Origin: Planctomycetia bacterium
GTDB lineage: Bacteria; Planctomycetota; Phycisphaerae; UBA1845; Fen-1342
NCBI GenBank assembly: GCA_015709575.1
Contig: CP054190.1
Location: 248,001 to 312,000 of the forward strand
Length of the DNA: 64,000 nt
Direction: 5' to 3'
Shown: piece by piece, positions 51,590 to 61,187 of the stretch
Layout of the letters: every line of letters begins with the position of its first letter
Numbering within the stretch: the stretch's first letter is position 1
Translations under genes and position numbers: made by a program
Notes under the pieces: generated by a model
The model's database searches: none
Told to the model about the DNA's origin: nothing
Seen by the model: the letters and a program-made list of their open reading frames with translations, nothing else

Positions 51590-53095
51590 TCAGTTCACGC
51601 GGAACGTCAGCGACGCACCGCTGCCGTCGTAGGTCGAGATGGTGATCGTGTAGATGACGCCGGGTTTGAGCGCCGGCGCGGTCGGGGGCGCGACGTCGAT
51701 GCGGTACATGCCCGCGATTGCGTAGTTTCCGTAGGTCAGGGGGAACGGGATCCGGGGCAGCGCGTCCGGCTCGCTGAATCCGTCGCCGTCGGAGCCGATG
51801 GCGTACTGGTATTCGCCTGCTTGCGAGATGACTGCCACGGCAATGACGTCGCTGCCTGAGAAGCCGATCTGAGGCGACGCGAGCGGCCCGGTGATCTTGA
51901 GCTGTGCCAGCGCGGCATTGGAGCCGCTGGCGCCGTTGATGTTGAGATAATGCAGGACCGTGAACGCGGTGGCGGGCACCGGCGTCGTGGAGCCGCCGGA
52001 ACCCCCCGTCGAACCGCCTGAACCTCCCGATCCGCCGCTGCCGCCGGTGCCTCCGGTCGATCCCCCCGAACCGCCCGATGACCCACCGCTGACGCCGGGA
52101 GCGTTGAGACCCTGTCCGGGGGGCGGGATCGTCGCCTGCAGCAGGCCGTTGGTGACGTCAACTCCCGCGACCAGCACGCCGACCCACTCCTTTCGGTCGT
52201 TGAGAATCACGATTCCCTTCTCGGCGGCGGTCAGGGTCAACCCGGCGCGGGCCGCGTTGAACCCGACAATCGATGAGCCGAGCGCGATGGCGTTTGCAGC
52301 GCTGTCCTGCCCGAGCCGGTCGGTGGTGTCGAGCAGTTGCGACAGCGTGACGCCGAGGGAGAGCAGCGAGGCCGTGTGGCCGGCGACGTTCACGAGAATC
52401 AGCGCCGCACCGGCGCCCGGTCCCATGCTCACCAACCCGATCCCGCTCAGCACCAGCCCGGCGGTCGAGATGGTGACGTTGAGGACGCGCAGCGCGATGG
52501 TGACGTCGTCACGTTCGGCGCGGGTCTGGCGCTTGGCGGGCAGGTCGGCGTCGGCCGTCGGGAAGCGATCGAAAAAGTTGAACAGGTTGACGGCGGTACG
52601 GGCGGCCAGCCGGTCCAGTGTGTCCTGCGGCGCTTCAAGCCCGTTGACCGCGAGCTGCCGCGGCGGCCGTCCCGGCTGTGTCTCCGTGACAGTCCGCCCG
52701 TCCGCCGAATAGCTGTAATCGGCGACGTGCATTCCGCCGACCACCAGCCGCTTCAGCCGCCCGCGCGTGTCGAGCGACACGCCGATGTCGTTCTGCCGGT
52801 TGGCGCGGTCGACGATCACGGCCTGGTAAATGTCGCGCGGCGCGTAGTCATCGCCGATGCGCCCGTAGAGGTACATCCGCACGGTGTCGGAGAGATCCAT
52901 CGAGGCCACGACCCCGCCGGGCGCATCGCGGAAAAGCGCCAAGCCGCGGAATGTCTCGGGCGCGAGGTCGCCGTCGCCGCCGGCGGCGTCCGGCGCGGGG
53001 CATCCGCCGAGCGCAGCGAGCAGCAGCAGGCAGGGCCCGATCAGGCCGAAGCGCACGCGGCGCGACGAAGCCGGGCCGGCGGAACCGGAGCGCAT
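51590..53095 (-). CDS. Lipoprotein with membrane-like helices and a Gly/Ser linker
   Basis: About 501 residues. With the ATG at 53095 the N-terminus is a lipoprotein signal (RRVRFGLIGPCLLLLAALGGC). Next come a beta-rich part (VRMYLYGRIGDDYAPRDIYQ; LDTRGRLKRLVVGGMHVADY), two or three moderately hydrophobic segments (NVTISTAGLVLSGIGLVSMG, AALILVNVAGHTASLLSLGV), a flexible linker of about 35 residues made of GGS/GGT units (residues about 348-382), and a C-terminal beta domain (DVIAVAVISQAGEYQYAIGS; YTITISTYDGSGASLTFRVN) like a pre-peptidase C-terminal (PPC) domain. No known family as a whole. The ATG at 53173 is possible but gives a signal peptide too far inside. Convergent with the subtilase, 64 bases apart. 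Confidence 0.7.
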   Translation of the reverse strand: MRSGSAGPASSRRVRFGLIGPCLLLLAALGGCPAPDAAGGDGDLAPETFRGLALFRDAPGGVVASMDLSDTVRMYLYGRIGDDYAPRDIYQAVIVDRANRQNDIGVSLDTRGRLKRLVVGGMHVADYSYSADGRTVTETQPGRPPRQLAVNGLEAPQDTLDRLAARTAVNLFNFFDRFPTADADLPAKRQTRAERDDVTIALRVLNVTISTAGLVLSGIGLVSMGPGAGAALILVNVAGHTASLLSLGVTLSQLLDTTDRLGQDSAANAIALGSSIVGFNAARAGLTLTAAEKGIVILNDRKEWVGVLVAGVDVTNGLLQATIPPPGQGLNAPGVSGGSSGGSGGSTGGTGGSGGSGGSGGSTGGSGGSTTPVPATAFTVLHYLNINGASGSNAALAQLKITGPLASPQIGFSGSDVIAVAVISQAGEYQYAIGSDGDGFSEPDALPRIPFPLTYGNYAIAGMYRIDVAPPTAPALKPGVIYTITISTYDGSGASLTFRVN

Positions 53096-53521
53096 GCAGG
53101 CGCCGCGATCGGCGTGGGCAGGCGAGCCGCGACCAGCGCGGTCCGGAATGGCGCGAGTGGATGTCGGGGACATGGTTGCACCGATTGGCGGGGTCGGGGC
53201 GCGTCGCCCGACGCGCGGCACGCGACCACCGTCGATGCTAGCGAGGCCGCCGGTATCGACTCCATTAGAAAATCGCGGGGGTGATAATGAGGGTGGTGAG
53301 ACGGGACGTCGGCCCGTCGGCATTGCGGAAATCTCAAGCGGCGGGGAATTTTCGCCCGGTGGCTGCGTCGGCGGGTGCACGCCGTGCGGAAGCGAGGCGC
53401 CAGCGTAACCGCCCCCCAAGTCGTTCGTTTCACCCCTCGCCCCCGCCCGCGTAGAATCCGGCACCCCCGGCACGGCGTGATTGCCGGCCGGTTTTCAATG
53501 CCGTCAGAACGCGAGCGCTGC
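53096..53521. other. Divergent intergenic region
   Basis: 426 bases between the lipoprotein and nuoF starts. Little structure: an AT-richer patch at about 53260-53290. Both promoters must be here, but no clear hexamers are seen. Confidence 0.45.
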
Positions 53522-54970
53522 ATGCCATTCGAAAAAGTGCTGATGAAAAACGTCGGCGTGCCCAACAGCACGTCGCTGAAGGTGTACGAGTCGCGCGGCG
53601 GGTACGAGGGCGCGAAAATCGCCCTCAAGATGACCCCCGATGCGCTGGTCGAGCTGGTGAAAAAGGCCAATCTGCGCGGCCGCGGCGGGGCAGGCTTTCC
53701 GGCCGGCATGAAGTGGTCGTTCCTGCCGAAGGAACGCACCGTCACCTACCTGTGCGTCAACGCCGACGAATCCGAGCCGCCGACCTTCTGCAACCGCGTC
53801 ACGATGGAGCACGACCCGCACATGCTCCTCGAGGGCATCCTGATCGCCGGCTGGGCCACCCGCACCACCACCGCCTATATCTACATGCGCGGCGAGTTCA
53901 CCGAGCAGTATCACATCCTGCAAAAGGCGGTCGATGAGGCCTACGCCGCGGGCTACTTCGGAAAAAACATCCTCGGCAGCGGCTACTCGATGGATTGCTA
54001 CATCCATCGCGGAGCGGGGGCGTATGTCTGCGGCGAGGAAACCGGCCTGATCGAGTCGCTCGAAGGCAAGCGCGGCTGGCCGCGGATCAAGCCGCCCTTT
54101 CCGGCAGTTGAAGGTGCGTTTCGCAAGCCCACGGTCGTGAACAACGTCGAGACGCTGGCCTGCCTGCCGCACATCCTCACCCGCGGCGTCGAGTGGTGGC
54201 TTTCGATCGGCCCGGCCGGCTCACACGGGCCCAAGATGTTCTGCATCAGCGGGCCGGTGAACCGCCCCGGCTGCTACGAAGCGCCGCTGGGCGTGACGGT
54301 GCGCGAGCTGATCTACGGCAGCGACTTCGCCCAGGGCATGCGCAACGGGAAAAAGGTGAAAGCCGTCAGTCCCGGCGGATTGTCCATGGGCTGGCTGCGC
54401 GGCGACCTGTTCGCGAAAAACCCATCCGGGCAGGTAGACACCGCACAGGATTTCGACGAGCTGGATTGCCGCATGGATTTTGACGACGTGCGGAAATACG
54501 GGCTGCTCGGGTTGGGAACCGCGGCGCTGGTGGTCGTAGATGAGGACACGGACCTGCGCGACGTGCTGCTGAACCAGGCGCGCTTCTACGCGCATGAGTC
54601 GTGCGGGCAGTGCACGCAGTGCCGCGAGGGCACCGGCTGGATGCATCGCATCTCCGAGCGCATTCACTCCGGCGCCGGCCGCAAGCTCGATCTCGACATC
54701 CTCTGCGAAGTCACCGCCAACATGGGCATGATGCCCGGGATGAGCATCTGCGGCCTGCCGGATGGAGCCGTGTTCCCGATCCGCACGCTGGTGCAGAAAT
54801 TCCGCCGCGAGTTCGAGGCGCACATCGACCGGCAGGCGCCCGAGGCCGCCGCGCAGCGCATCCGCAGTGTGAACCCGGCCGCCTACGAACTGCCGATCTA
54901 CGAGGGCCGCGCCACCCGCAACGTCCGCGGCACCATGTCCTCCGATCACTATTCCGGGTCGCAGCGCTGA
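53522..54970 (+). CDS. nuoF: NADH-quinone oxidoreductase subunit F (NuoF-like)
   Basis: A 482-residue flavoprotein with the complex I NADH-binding subunit layout. NADH/FMN site: LRGRGGAGFPAGMKWSFLP, CVNADESEPPTFCNRVTMEH and YIYMRGEFTEQYHILQKAVD; the Gly-rich second part IHRGAGAYVCGEETGLIESL; the N3 iron-sulphur cluster ligands C361, C364 and C367 in ESCGQCTQCREGTGW, and C410 in MSICGLPDG. The usual NADESEPGT reads NADESEPPT here. The ATG at 53522 gives the typical start MPFEKVLMKNVGVPNS; 53498 is possible. No nuoE, nuoG or other nuo gene is adjacent; the next gene is btpA-like. It may serve complex I with the other subunits elsewhere or a soluble hydrogenase-like enzyme. Confidence 0.92.
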   Translation: MPFEKVLMKNVGVPNSTSLKVYESRGGYEGAKIALKMTPDALVELVKKANLRGRGGAGFPAGMKWSFLPKERTVTYLCVNADESEPPTFCNRVTMEHDPHMLLEGILIAGWATRTTTAYIYMRGEFTEQYHILQKAVDEAYAAGYFGKNILGSGYSMDCYIHRGAGAYVCGEETGLIESLEGKRGWPRIKPPFPAVEGAFRKPTVVNNVETLACLPHILTRGVEWWLSIGPAGSHGPKMFCISGPVNRPGCYEAPLGVTVRELIYGSDFAQGMRNGKKVKAVSPGGLSMGWLRGDLFAKNPSGQVDTAQDFDELDCRMDFDDVRKYGLLGLGTAALVVVDEDTDLRDVLLNQARFYAHESCGQCTQCREGTGWMHRISERIHSGAGRKLDLDILCEVTANMGMMPGMSICGLPDGAVFPIRTLVQKFRREFEAHIDRQAPEAAAQRIRSVNPAAYELPIYEGRATRNVRGTMSSDHYSGSQR

Positions 54971-54981
54971 CGGAGCGGGCG

Positions 54982-55788
54982 ATGCTGGATTTTTCCGACA
55001 AGCGCGTCATCGCCATGATCCACGTCGGCGCGCTGCCCGGTACGCCGCGCGCCGCCGCTGCGCCGGCCGAGTTGATCGCCGCCGCGGTGCACGAGGCGCG
55101 GCTCTGCGCTGAACACGGCGTCGATGCCCTCCTGATCGAGAACATGCACGACCTGCCCTACCTCCGCGGCACGGTCGGGCCCGAGATCGTCGCCATGATG
55201 GCGGCCGTCACGGCTGCCGTGCGCAACGCCGTGTCGCTCCCGCTGGGGGTGCAGGTGCTGGCGGCCGCCAATCACGAGGCGCTGGCCGTGGCGCTCGCCG
55301 GCGGCGCGGACTTCATCCGGGCGGAAAACTTCTGCTTTGCACACGTCGCCGATGAGGGGCTGATGCCGGAGGCCGCCGCCGGTCCGCTGCTGCGCTACCG
55401 GCGATGGATCGGCGCGGAGCACGTGCAGGTGATGGCCGACGTTCGCAAAAAACACGCGTCGCACGCGATTACGGCGGACGTGTCGCTGGTCGAAGCCGCG
55501 CACGCCGCGGAATGGATGGGCGCCGACGGTATCATCATCACCGGCACGGCGACCGGTCGCGCGGCCGATCCGGCCGAAGTATGCGCCGCCGCCGAGGCGA
55601 CCCGGCTGCCGGTGCTGGTTGGGTCGGGCGTGACAGCCGAGAACCTGCCCGTCTTCTGGCCGCACGCCGCCGGTTTCATCGTCGGCTCATCACTCAAGCA
55701 CGGCGGGGCATGGTCGGCCGGAATCGACGAGCGGCGGCTGGGGGCGTTCATGGCCGCCGCCGCGGCGCTGCGTGGTTCAACGGCCTGA
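54982..55788 (+). CDS. BtpA/SgcQ-family TIM-barrel protein
   Basis: A 268-residue protein of the BtpA family. Seen: IAMIHVGALPGTPRAAAAPA, AALCAEHGVDALLIENMHDL-like ARLCAEHGVDALLIENMHDL, LPLGVQVLAAANHEALAVAL, FIRAENFCFAHVADEGL, ADVRKKHASHAITADVSLVE and GIIITGTATGRAADP, all standard. The founding cyanobacterial member affects photosystem I stability; other members are enzymes of unknown reaction, possibly phosphosugar aldolases or isomerases by fold. The ATG at 54982 is 11 bases after the nuoF stop, so the two form an operon. GGAGCGGGCG lies before the ATG as a ribosome binding site. Confidence 0.9.
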   Translation: MLDFSDKRVIAMIHVGALPGTPRAAAAPAELIAAAVHEARLCAEHGVDALLIENMHDLPYLRGTVGPEIVAMMAAVTAAVRNAVSLPLGVQVLAAANHEALAVALAGGADFIRAENFCFAHVADEGLMPEAAAGPLLRYRRWIGAEHVQVMADVRKKHASHAITADVSLVEAAHAAEWMGADGIIITGTATGRAADPAEVCAAAEATRLPVLVGSGVTAENLPVFWPHAAGFIVGSSLKHGGAWSAGIDERRLGAFMAAAAALRGSTA

Positions 55789-55888
55789 GTTTCGCGACTA
55801 CAATTGACGAACCTGCCCCGGGAGCGCCGCGCCGAGACGCGCAGCGCACGCAGCAACGGAGTCGCTGCGACGAGGACAAAGGAACGTC

Positions 55889-56905
55889 ATGGCCAAGCGA
55901 ACCCGCCCTGTTCTCTACGAGCTGGTCCGTCGCCAGCCGGGACGCGATGCGCCGGTGCGCATCCGCGGGCGGGAACCCGGCGCACCGCCGACGCCCCCCG
56001 CAGCTCCCCCGCGAACGCCTGCCACGCCGCCGCGGACGCCGCCCCAGCCCAGCAGCGGATCGGCCAGGCCGGCATTGCCGACCGGCCCCGCGCAGCCGGG
56101 GGAGGAGATCGCCGCTACGCGCAGCGCCCCACCCGTGTACGGCTTGCGCGAAGCCCCCTCGCTCGTGGTCCGGTTGCGCGCCGCAATCGGGCATTGGCGC
56201 CGCCGAATCGAAACGGCGCCGCCGTGGGCTTCCGCTTTGGCGCTGATTGTGCTGATTGCGTTCTTTTTGTGGCTCAGTTTCCAGGTCTATCGCGTATTTG
56301 CGCCCGCAGATCCAACCCAGTCGCCGCCGATCAGCAGCTCGGCCGGCCCGGCCATCCCCGACGCTTCCCGTCCGTCCGGTCCGACGCCGGCCTTGCCACG
56401 AAGAGATACCCCGCTGCCGGTCATTGGCTCAGGCTCATCGCCGGCCGCCCCGATTCGCCCCGATCCCGCAAATCCTGTGCGCGAGCCGGAGGCGGCCAGC
56501 GATCGCAAGCCGCCCGACGCGGATCGCAAGCCGTCCGAAGCGGCAGCGCTCCCCGCGCGAGATCCCGCCGCGGATGGGTCGATTATCCCGGCCGCCGATG
56601 CGAAGCTGGAAAAGGGCCGGCACTATGTGCACGTGCAATATTTTCGGCGAACGCGCCGGCAGGATGCGCTCGATGCCCGCGCGTTTCTCGCGTCGAAGGG
56701 CATCCCGACCATCCTGATCGAGGCGACCGGCGAGTATCGCCTGCTGGCCGCGGATTCCTTCCTGATCGATCAGAAGGACAAGTCCGCCGCAGCCGCCGAG
56801 CGGAAGCGTTGCGACGATCTGAAGCGCCGCGTCCGCGATGCGGGCAAGGAGTACGCGAAGAAGGCCGGCTATGCGTTTGATCAGTGCTTCGACCGCAAGA
56901 ATTGA
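55889..56905 (+). CDS. Single-pass membrane protein with SPOR-like C-terminus
   Basis: A 338-residue protein. Residues 20-60 are Pro/Ala-rich and flexible; a membrane helix follows at about 112-134 (WASALALIVLIAFFLWLSFQ); a second disordered Pro/Ser/Asp region with RKPPDADRKPSEA; then a folded C-terminus (GRHYVHVQYFRRTRRQDALD, ARAFLASKGIPTILIEATGE, YRLLAADSFLI) with the strand-helix-strand pattern of SPOR domains, which bind denuded peptidoglycan. The last 40 residues are a charged helix ending in CFDRKN. Topology would place the SPOR domain outside the inner membrane. Not a classical family match, so call it SPOR-like. It lies about 100 bases after btpA and the small TPR gene follows. Confidence 0.7.
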   Translation: MAKRTRPVLYELVRRQPGRDAPVRIRGREPGAPPTPPAAPPRTPATPPRTPPQPSSGSARPALPTGPAQPGEEIAATRSAPPVYGLREAPSLVVRLRAAIGHWRRRIETAPPWASALALIVLIAFFLWLSFQVYRVFAPADPTQSPPISSSAGPAIPDASRPSGPTPALPRRDTPLPVIGSGSSPAAPIRPDPANPVREPEAASDRKPPDADRKPSEAAALPARDPAADGSIIPAADAKLEKGRHYVHVQYFRRTRRQDALDARAFLASKGIPTILIEATGEYRLLAADSFLIDQKDKSAAAAERKRCDDLKRRVRDAGKEYAKKAGYAFDQCFDRKN

Positions 56906-57021
56906 ATGCAGCCGGGACGTGTGGTGCGTCCGGGCGCGGCGAGTGTTCGCGGCGTGATGGCGGTACGGTTGTCTTGGCCCCGTCGTGCATCGAGTCGTCA
57001 GCGAGGAATCGGAGCGTGGTG

Positions 57022-57330
57022 ATGTCGCGGCTGGAGCAGCTTCGCAAACTGGCAATGCTGGAGCCTTCCGACCCGCTGACCCACTACGGTCTGGGGATCG
57101 AGTATCTGAACCTGCAGCGGTACGACGAGGCGGTCGCGGCCTTCGACGCCGCCCTGGCGGCCGACCCGCGCTATTCGACCGCCTTCTATCACAAGGCCCG
57201 GGCGCAAGCCGGTGCAAGTCGTCCGGACGAAGCGCGCCGCACGCTCGAAGCCGGCATGGTCGTGGCGCGCGAGGCCGGCGACTGGCACGCCGAGGGGGAG
57301 ATGCGCGGGTTGCTGGAGTCGCTGGCATGA
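57022..57330 (+). CDS. Small TPR protein
   Basis: A 102-residue protein made of about two TPR units (PLTHYGLGIEYLNLQRYDEA, VAAFDAALAADPRYSTAFYH, KARAQAGASRPDEARRTLEA) and a closing helix. It starts MSRLEQLRKLAMLEPSDPL, a form seen in short standalone TPR proteins of many bacteria. GGAG lies upstream of ATG 57022. It probably binds a partner protein; no function is indicated by its neighbours (SPOR-like protein before it, MscK-type channel after it). Confidence 0.8.
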   Translation: MSRLEQLRKLAMLEPSDPLTHYGLGIEYLNLQRYDEAVAAFDAALAADPRYSTAFYHKARAQAGASRPDEARRTLEAGMVVAREAGDWHAEGEMRGLLESLA

Positions 57331-57471
57331 GGCGGGCATTGCCTCCGCCGCCGGCGGCCGGCCGCGCGGTTCGGTTTCGACGGGGGTGAACGCACCGCGC
57401 CGGATATAATCCCATCGCGCTCCCCGCCGCTGCAAAAAACCGCGGCGCTGACCGCCAACCGGGATTACCGC

Positions 57472-60400
57472 GTGCCGCTTCGCTCATCGCTTACCGTCCA
57501 TTTGATTTCTGCGTGCCACAGGGATTCGACCCCGCGGCGCGCCGGCGCTTGTTCGGCGCTGGTCGCTATCCTGTCCTGCCTGGTTCTGACGCCGCCGCCA
57601 GCCGCCGCGCAGCAAAGTCCGTCCGTCGCCGACACCCCGGACGCGTCACTTTCGCCCGCCCTGCCGGAGCCGCCGTCCCCGACCACCCAGCCCGCGACCG
57701 CGCCGGCCGACAGCGCGCCGCCCGTGGATAGTCCGACGCCGAGCACAGCGCCGGCGCTGCGGCTCGGAGAGGGCGCCACGGCCGCGGCGGTCGAGGCGGA
57801 AATCCAGCGGGTGACGGCCGACACGGACATCGAGGAGAGCGTGAAGCAGCGCGCCCTCGCGCTGCTGAATGAAGCATTGGCCGAACTGCGACAGGCCGAG
57901 CGCCGGCGCGCCGCGCGCGAAGAGTTTGACGCGGCCGCGAAAGCCGCCCCGGAGCGGCTGGCCGCGGCGCAATCACTTCTGGACGGCATCGGCGCGCCGC
58001 CGCCGCTCGCGCTGGACGGACAGGAAACGCTCGCGGCGCTGGAAGCCCGCTTGGCGGCCGCGGAAGAAAAGTACGACACCGCTCGCAAGGAGTCCGAGCA
58101 GGCCGATGAGCGCGTTCGGGTGCGCATCCTGCGCCGGCTGGAGATTCCGAAGGAACAAGCCGATGTGGCGGCGCGGCTGCACGCGGTGACCACGGCGCTC
58201 AGCGCCGCAATCGGTGAGGGTACGCCGGTCGTTTCCGAAGCGCGGCGAACCGCGCTGCATGCCAGTCGCGCGGCGCTGGAGGCACAGACCGCGGCGCTGG
58301 CCGCCGAGTTGCGCGCCCTGGACGCCGTCGATGAACAGCTCGCGGTCGAAAGCGAGCTGTCGCGGCTGCGGCGGCTGGCGCACGAGGCGCAGGTCGATGG
58401 CCTGCGCGAGGCGGCCGGGCAGAAGCGCAAGGCCGATGCCCAGGCAGCCCGTGATCGCGCCGCGGCGGACGCGGCGCTGGCGGCCGCCACGGCGCACCCG
58501 CTGGTGAAGCGCGTCGCCGATGAGACGCTTGTGCTGGCCACGCGCCGGCAGGCCGTCGCGGCGCAGCTCGAGGATCTCGAGCGCCGCCGCGCCGCGCTCG
58601 ATGCGCGCCTGCCCGAGCTTGAGCCGCGGCTGCGCGAGGCGCAGGAGACCGTGAAGAATTTCGGCCTGACGCCCGCGATCGGATACCTGCTGCGCAAGCA
58701 GCAGCGCGAGCTGGACCGGCCGGGCGCGCTGCGCCGCACGCTGGCCGTGACCGAGCGCGGAATTGCGGATGCACACTTCGAGGGGGCGATGCTGTCGGAT
58801 CGCCGCGCCGCGCTGGCCGACATGGACTCGGCCGTGGCCGAGGCGATGGCGACGCTCAGCCCGCCGCCCTCGGCGTCGGAAGTGGCGCTGCTGGAGTCCG
58901 AGCTGCGCACGCGCCTGACCGCGCAGCGCGAGGCCATGACCGAGCTGTCGCGGCAGTTGTCATCGCTGGTGTCCGCCAAGGGGCGGTTCTACACCTCGCA
59001 GACCAAGCTGCTGGTCGTGACCGAGCGCTTCTCGAAATTCATTGATGAGCATGTGCTGTGGGTCCGCAGCGACCCGCCGGTTTCCTTCGCGGACGTTCCC
59101 GCAGCGGTGCAGGCGCTGGGCTTCTTCGCCGGGGCGAACGCCCCGCAGCGGATGGTGCAGCGCCTTCAGACCGGGCTGGCCACCTACCCCGTGGAGTTTG
59201 CGGGCGTCGCGGCCGGCGTGCTGCTGGCCGGAATGGTGCGCTGGCGCTTGCGCCGCGCACTGGCGCAGAACGGCGCGGCGACAGCCGAATCGTCGTCCAC
59301 GTCGATCCTGCCGACGCTGCACGCGCTGCTGCTGACGGCCCTGTGCGCCGCCTACTGGCCGATCGTGGTGTACATCGCCGCGGCCTGGCTGGGCGCTGCC
59401 GAGAGCACCAACGTCGAAAAGTCGGTCGCGGCGGCGCTGTATTACACCGTCTGGATGCTGGCGATCGTCGAGTTCTTCCGGCTGGTGTTCTCGCGCAACG
59501 GCCTGGGGGAGGCGCATTTCGGCTGGGCGCGGGACATGACCGCGCGCTTCCGCACCGACCTCGTGCTGGTGATGTCAACGGCCATCCCGCTGGTGCTGAT
59601 CAGCCGCGCTATCGGCGAAGGCGGCAGCGACACGGATCGCGCCTCGCTGGGGCGGCTGACGTTCATCGCGGCGGTGGTGGTGTTTGCCTGGCTGATGCAC
59701 CGGCTGGTCCGGCCGCGGACGGGCACCCTGGCGGTGCTGTTTTCGCTGCGCCCCGGCGGGATGTTCGATCGAATGCGATTTTTGTGGTACGTGGCGGGGA
59801 TGGGTTCGCTGGCGGGGCTGGTCGCGCTGGCCGCCTGGGGCTACCTCTACAGCGCCGGGCGGATCGCGTGGTGCGTACAGGCCACCGTGTGGATGCTGAT
59901 GTTCCTGGCCGTCGCCAACGCCACCCTGCTGCGCTTCATGGTGCTGGCGCATCGGCGGCTGGCGCTGGAGCAGGCCGCCCGTGCCGCCGCGGCGCCGCCG
60001 CCCGAGGGGACCGGCGCCGCCCCGCCCGAGCCGGAGGCCGACCTCTCTCAGATTTCCCACCAGACCCAGCGGCTCGTACGCAGCATCGGCGCGTTTGCGA
60101 TGCTCGGCGGCTTGTGGATGATCTGGGACAACGTGCTGCCGGCGCTGGAAATGCTGCGTTCCGTGGCGGTGTGGGGCCGGACAACCCTGGCGGATCTGCT
60201 GCTGTCGCTGGCAGCCGCCCTGCTGACGTTGATCGCCGCCAAAAACATCCCGGGCATGATCGAGATGCTTGTGCTGCGCCATCTGCCCTTCGATCAGGGC
60301 GTGCGCTACGCCTACACCACCATTTCGCGCTACCTGATCGTCGTCTTCGGCATTGTCACGGCGTTCAACTTTCTGGGGGTCGAGTGGGGCAGCGTGCAGT

Positions 60401-61077
60401 GGCTCGTCGCCGCGATGACCGTCGGCCTCGGGTTCGGCCTGCAGGAGATCTTTGCGAATTTCGTCTCGGGCATCATCGTGCTGTTTGAGCGGCCGATCCG
60501 CATCGGCGACATCGTCACGGTCGGCGACACCACCGGCGTCGTGACGCAGATTCGCACCCGCGCCACCACCATCCGCGACTGGGAGCGCAAGGAGCTGATC
60601 GTCCCCAACCGCGAGCTGGTCACCGGCCGCATCGTGAACTGGACGCTGAACGATTCCGTGATCCGCATCACGATCCCGCTCGGCGTGGCCTATGGTTCCG
60701 ACACGCGCCGCGTCCGCAGTGCGCTGCTGCGCGTCGCGCGCGAAAACCCGCGTGTGCTCGCGGATCCGGAGCCGGGCGCGGTGTTCGTCGGCTTCGGGGA
60801 TTCCACTTTGAACTTCGAGCTGCGCGTATTCGTCGGCTCACCGGAGGATCTGGTGCCGGCGCGGAACCTGCTGAACACGGCTATCGACGACACGCTGCGC
60901 GAAGAGGGCATCGAGATCGCCTTCCCGCAGCGCGATGTGAATGTGCGGGTCGATGCCCAGGCCGCCGCAGCGCTGGCGGCCATCGCGACCCATCAACCCG
61001 TGGAGCCGCCGGCGCCGCCCGCGCGAGCTTCCGGCGCTGCGCGGCCAGCACCGACGACGCCGGGCGGAGTGCGGTAG
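57472..61077 (+). CDS. Large MscK/KefA-type mechanosensitive channel
   Basis: A 1201-residue protein: signal peptide (ALVAILSCLVLTPPPAAAQ), Pro/Thr-rich linker, a long periplasmic helical region (about 100-530, for example AARDRAAADAALAAATAHPL) and a membrane domain of roughly ten helices (570-960). The C-terminal MscS core contains the pore helix TVGLGFGLQEIFANFVSGII (about 984) and the beta domain (RPIRIGDIVTVGDTTGVVTQ, RELVTGRIVNWTLNDSVIRI). Such channels open under membrane tension to release solutes in hypo-osmotic shock. The start codon is GTG at 57472, without a strong ribosome binding site; no better start lies nearby. Ends with a Pro/Ala tail. Confidence 0.93.
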   Translation: MPLRSSLTVHLISACHRDSTPRRAGACSALVAILSCLVLTPPPAAAQQSPSVADTPDASLSPALPEPPSPTTQPATAPADSAPPVDSPTPSTAPALRLGEGATAAAVEAEIQRVTADTDIEESVKQRALALLNEALAELRQAERRRAAREEFDAAAKAAPERLAAAQSLLDGIGAPPPLALDGQETLAALEARLAAAEEKYDTARKESEQADERVRVRILRRLEIPKEQADVAARLHAVTTALSAAIGEGTPVVSEARRTALHASRAALEAQTAALAAELRALDAVDEQLAVESELSRLRRLAHEAQVDGLREAAGQKRKADAQAARDRAAADAALAAATAHPLVKRVADETLVLATRRQAVAAQLEDLERRRAALDARLPELEPRLREAQETVKNFGLTPAIGYLLRKQQRELDRPGALRRTLAVTERGIADAHFEGAMLSDRRAALADMDSAVAEAMATLSPPPSASEVALLESELRTRLTAQREAMTELSRQLSSLVSAKGRFYTSQTKLLVVTERFSKFIDEHVLWVRSDPPVSFADVPAAVQALGFFAGANAPQRMVQRLQTGLATYPVEFAGVAAGVLLAGMVRWRLRRALAQNGAATAESSSTSILPTLHALLLTALCAAYWPIVVYIAAAWLGAAESTNVEKSVAAALYYTVWMLAIVEFFRLVFSRNGLGEAHFGWARDMTARFRTDLVLVMSTAIPLVLISRAIGEGGSDTDRASLGRLTFIAAVVVFAWLMHRLVRPRTGTLAVLFSLRPGGMFDRMRFLWYVAGMGSLAGLVALAAWGYLYSAGRIAWCVQATVWMLMFLAVANATLLRFMVLAHRRLALEQAARAAAAPPPEGTGAAPPEPEADLSQISHQTQRLVRSIGAFAMLGGLWMIWDNVLPALEMLRSVAVWGRTTLADLLLSLAAALLTLIAAKNIPGMIEMLVLRHLPFDQGVRYAYTTISRYLIVVFGIVTAFNFLGVEWGSVQWLVAAMTVGLGFGLQEIFANFVSGIIVLFERPIRIGDIVTVGDTTGVVTQIRTRATTIRDWERKELIVPNRELVTGRIVNWTLNDSVIRITIPLGVAYGSDTRRVRSALLRVARENPRVLADPEPGAVFVGFGDSTLNFELRVFVGSPEDLVPARNLLNTAIDDTLREEGIEIAFPQRDVNVRVDAQAAAALAAIATHQPVEPPAPPARASGAARPAPTTPGGVR

Positions 61078-61187
61078 CGACAGTGGGGCTTGGATCGATC
61101 GGGATCCCACGGCGCGCCGAGGGGGATTGTGACATCGGGTGCGGCCGTCAGCATCAACTTCCGGCGCAGGGGCAGCGGCACCGCGCG

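Noticed and set aside
51960..52090. GC-rich tandem DNA repeat in the lipoprotein gene
   Set aside because: It is simply the codons of the Gly/Ser linker, read in frame as GGS/GGT units.
57465..58979. 504-codon minus-strand Ser/Ala/Arg frame
   Set aside because: Shadow of the mechanosensitive channel's helical region.
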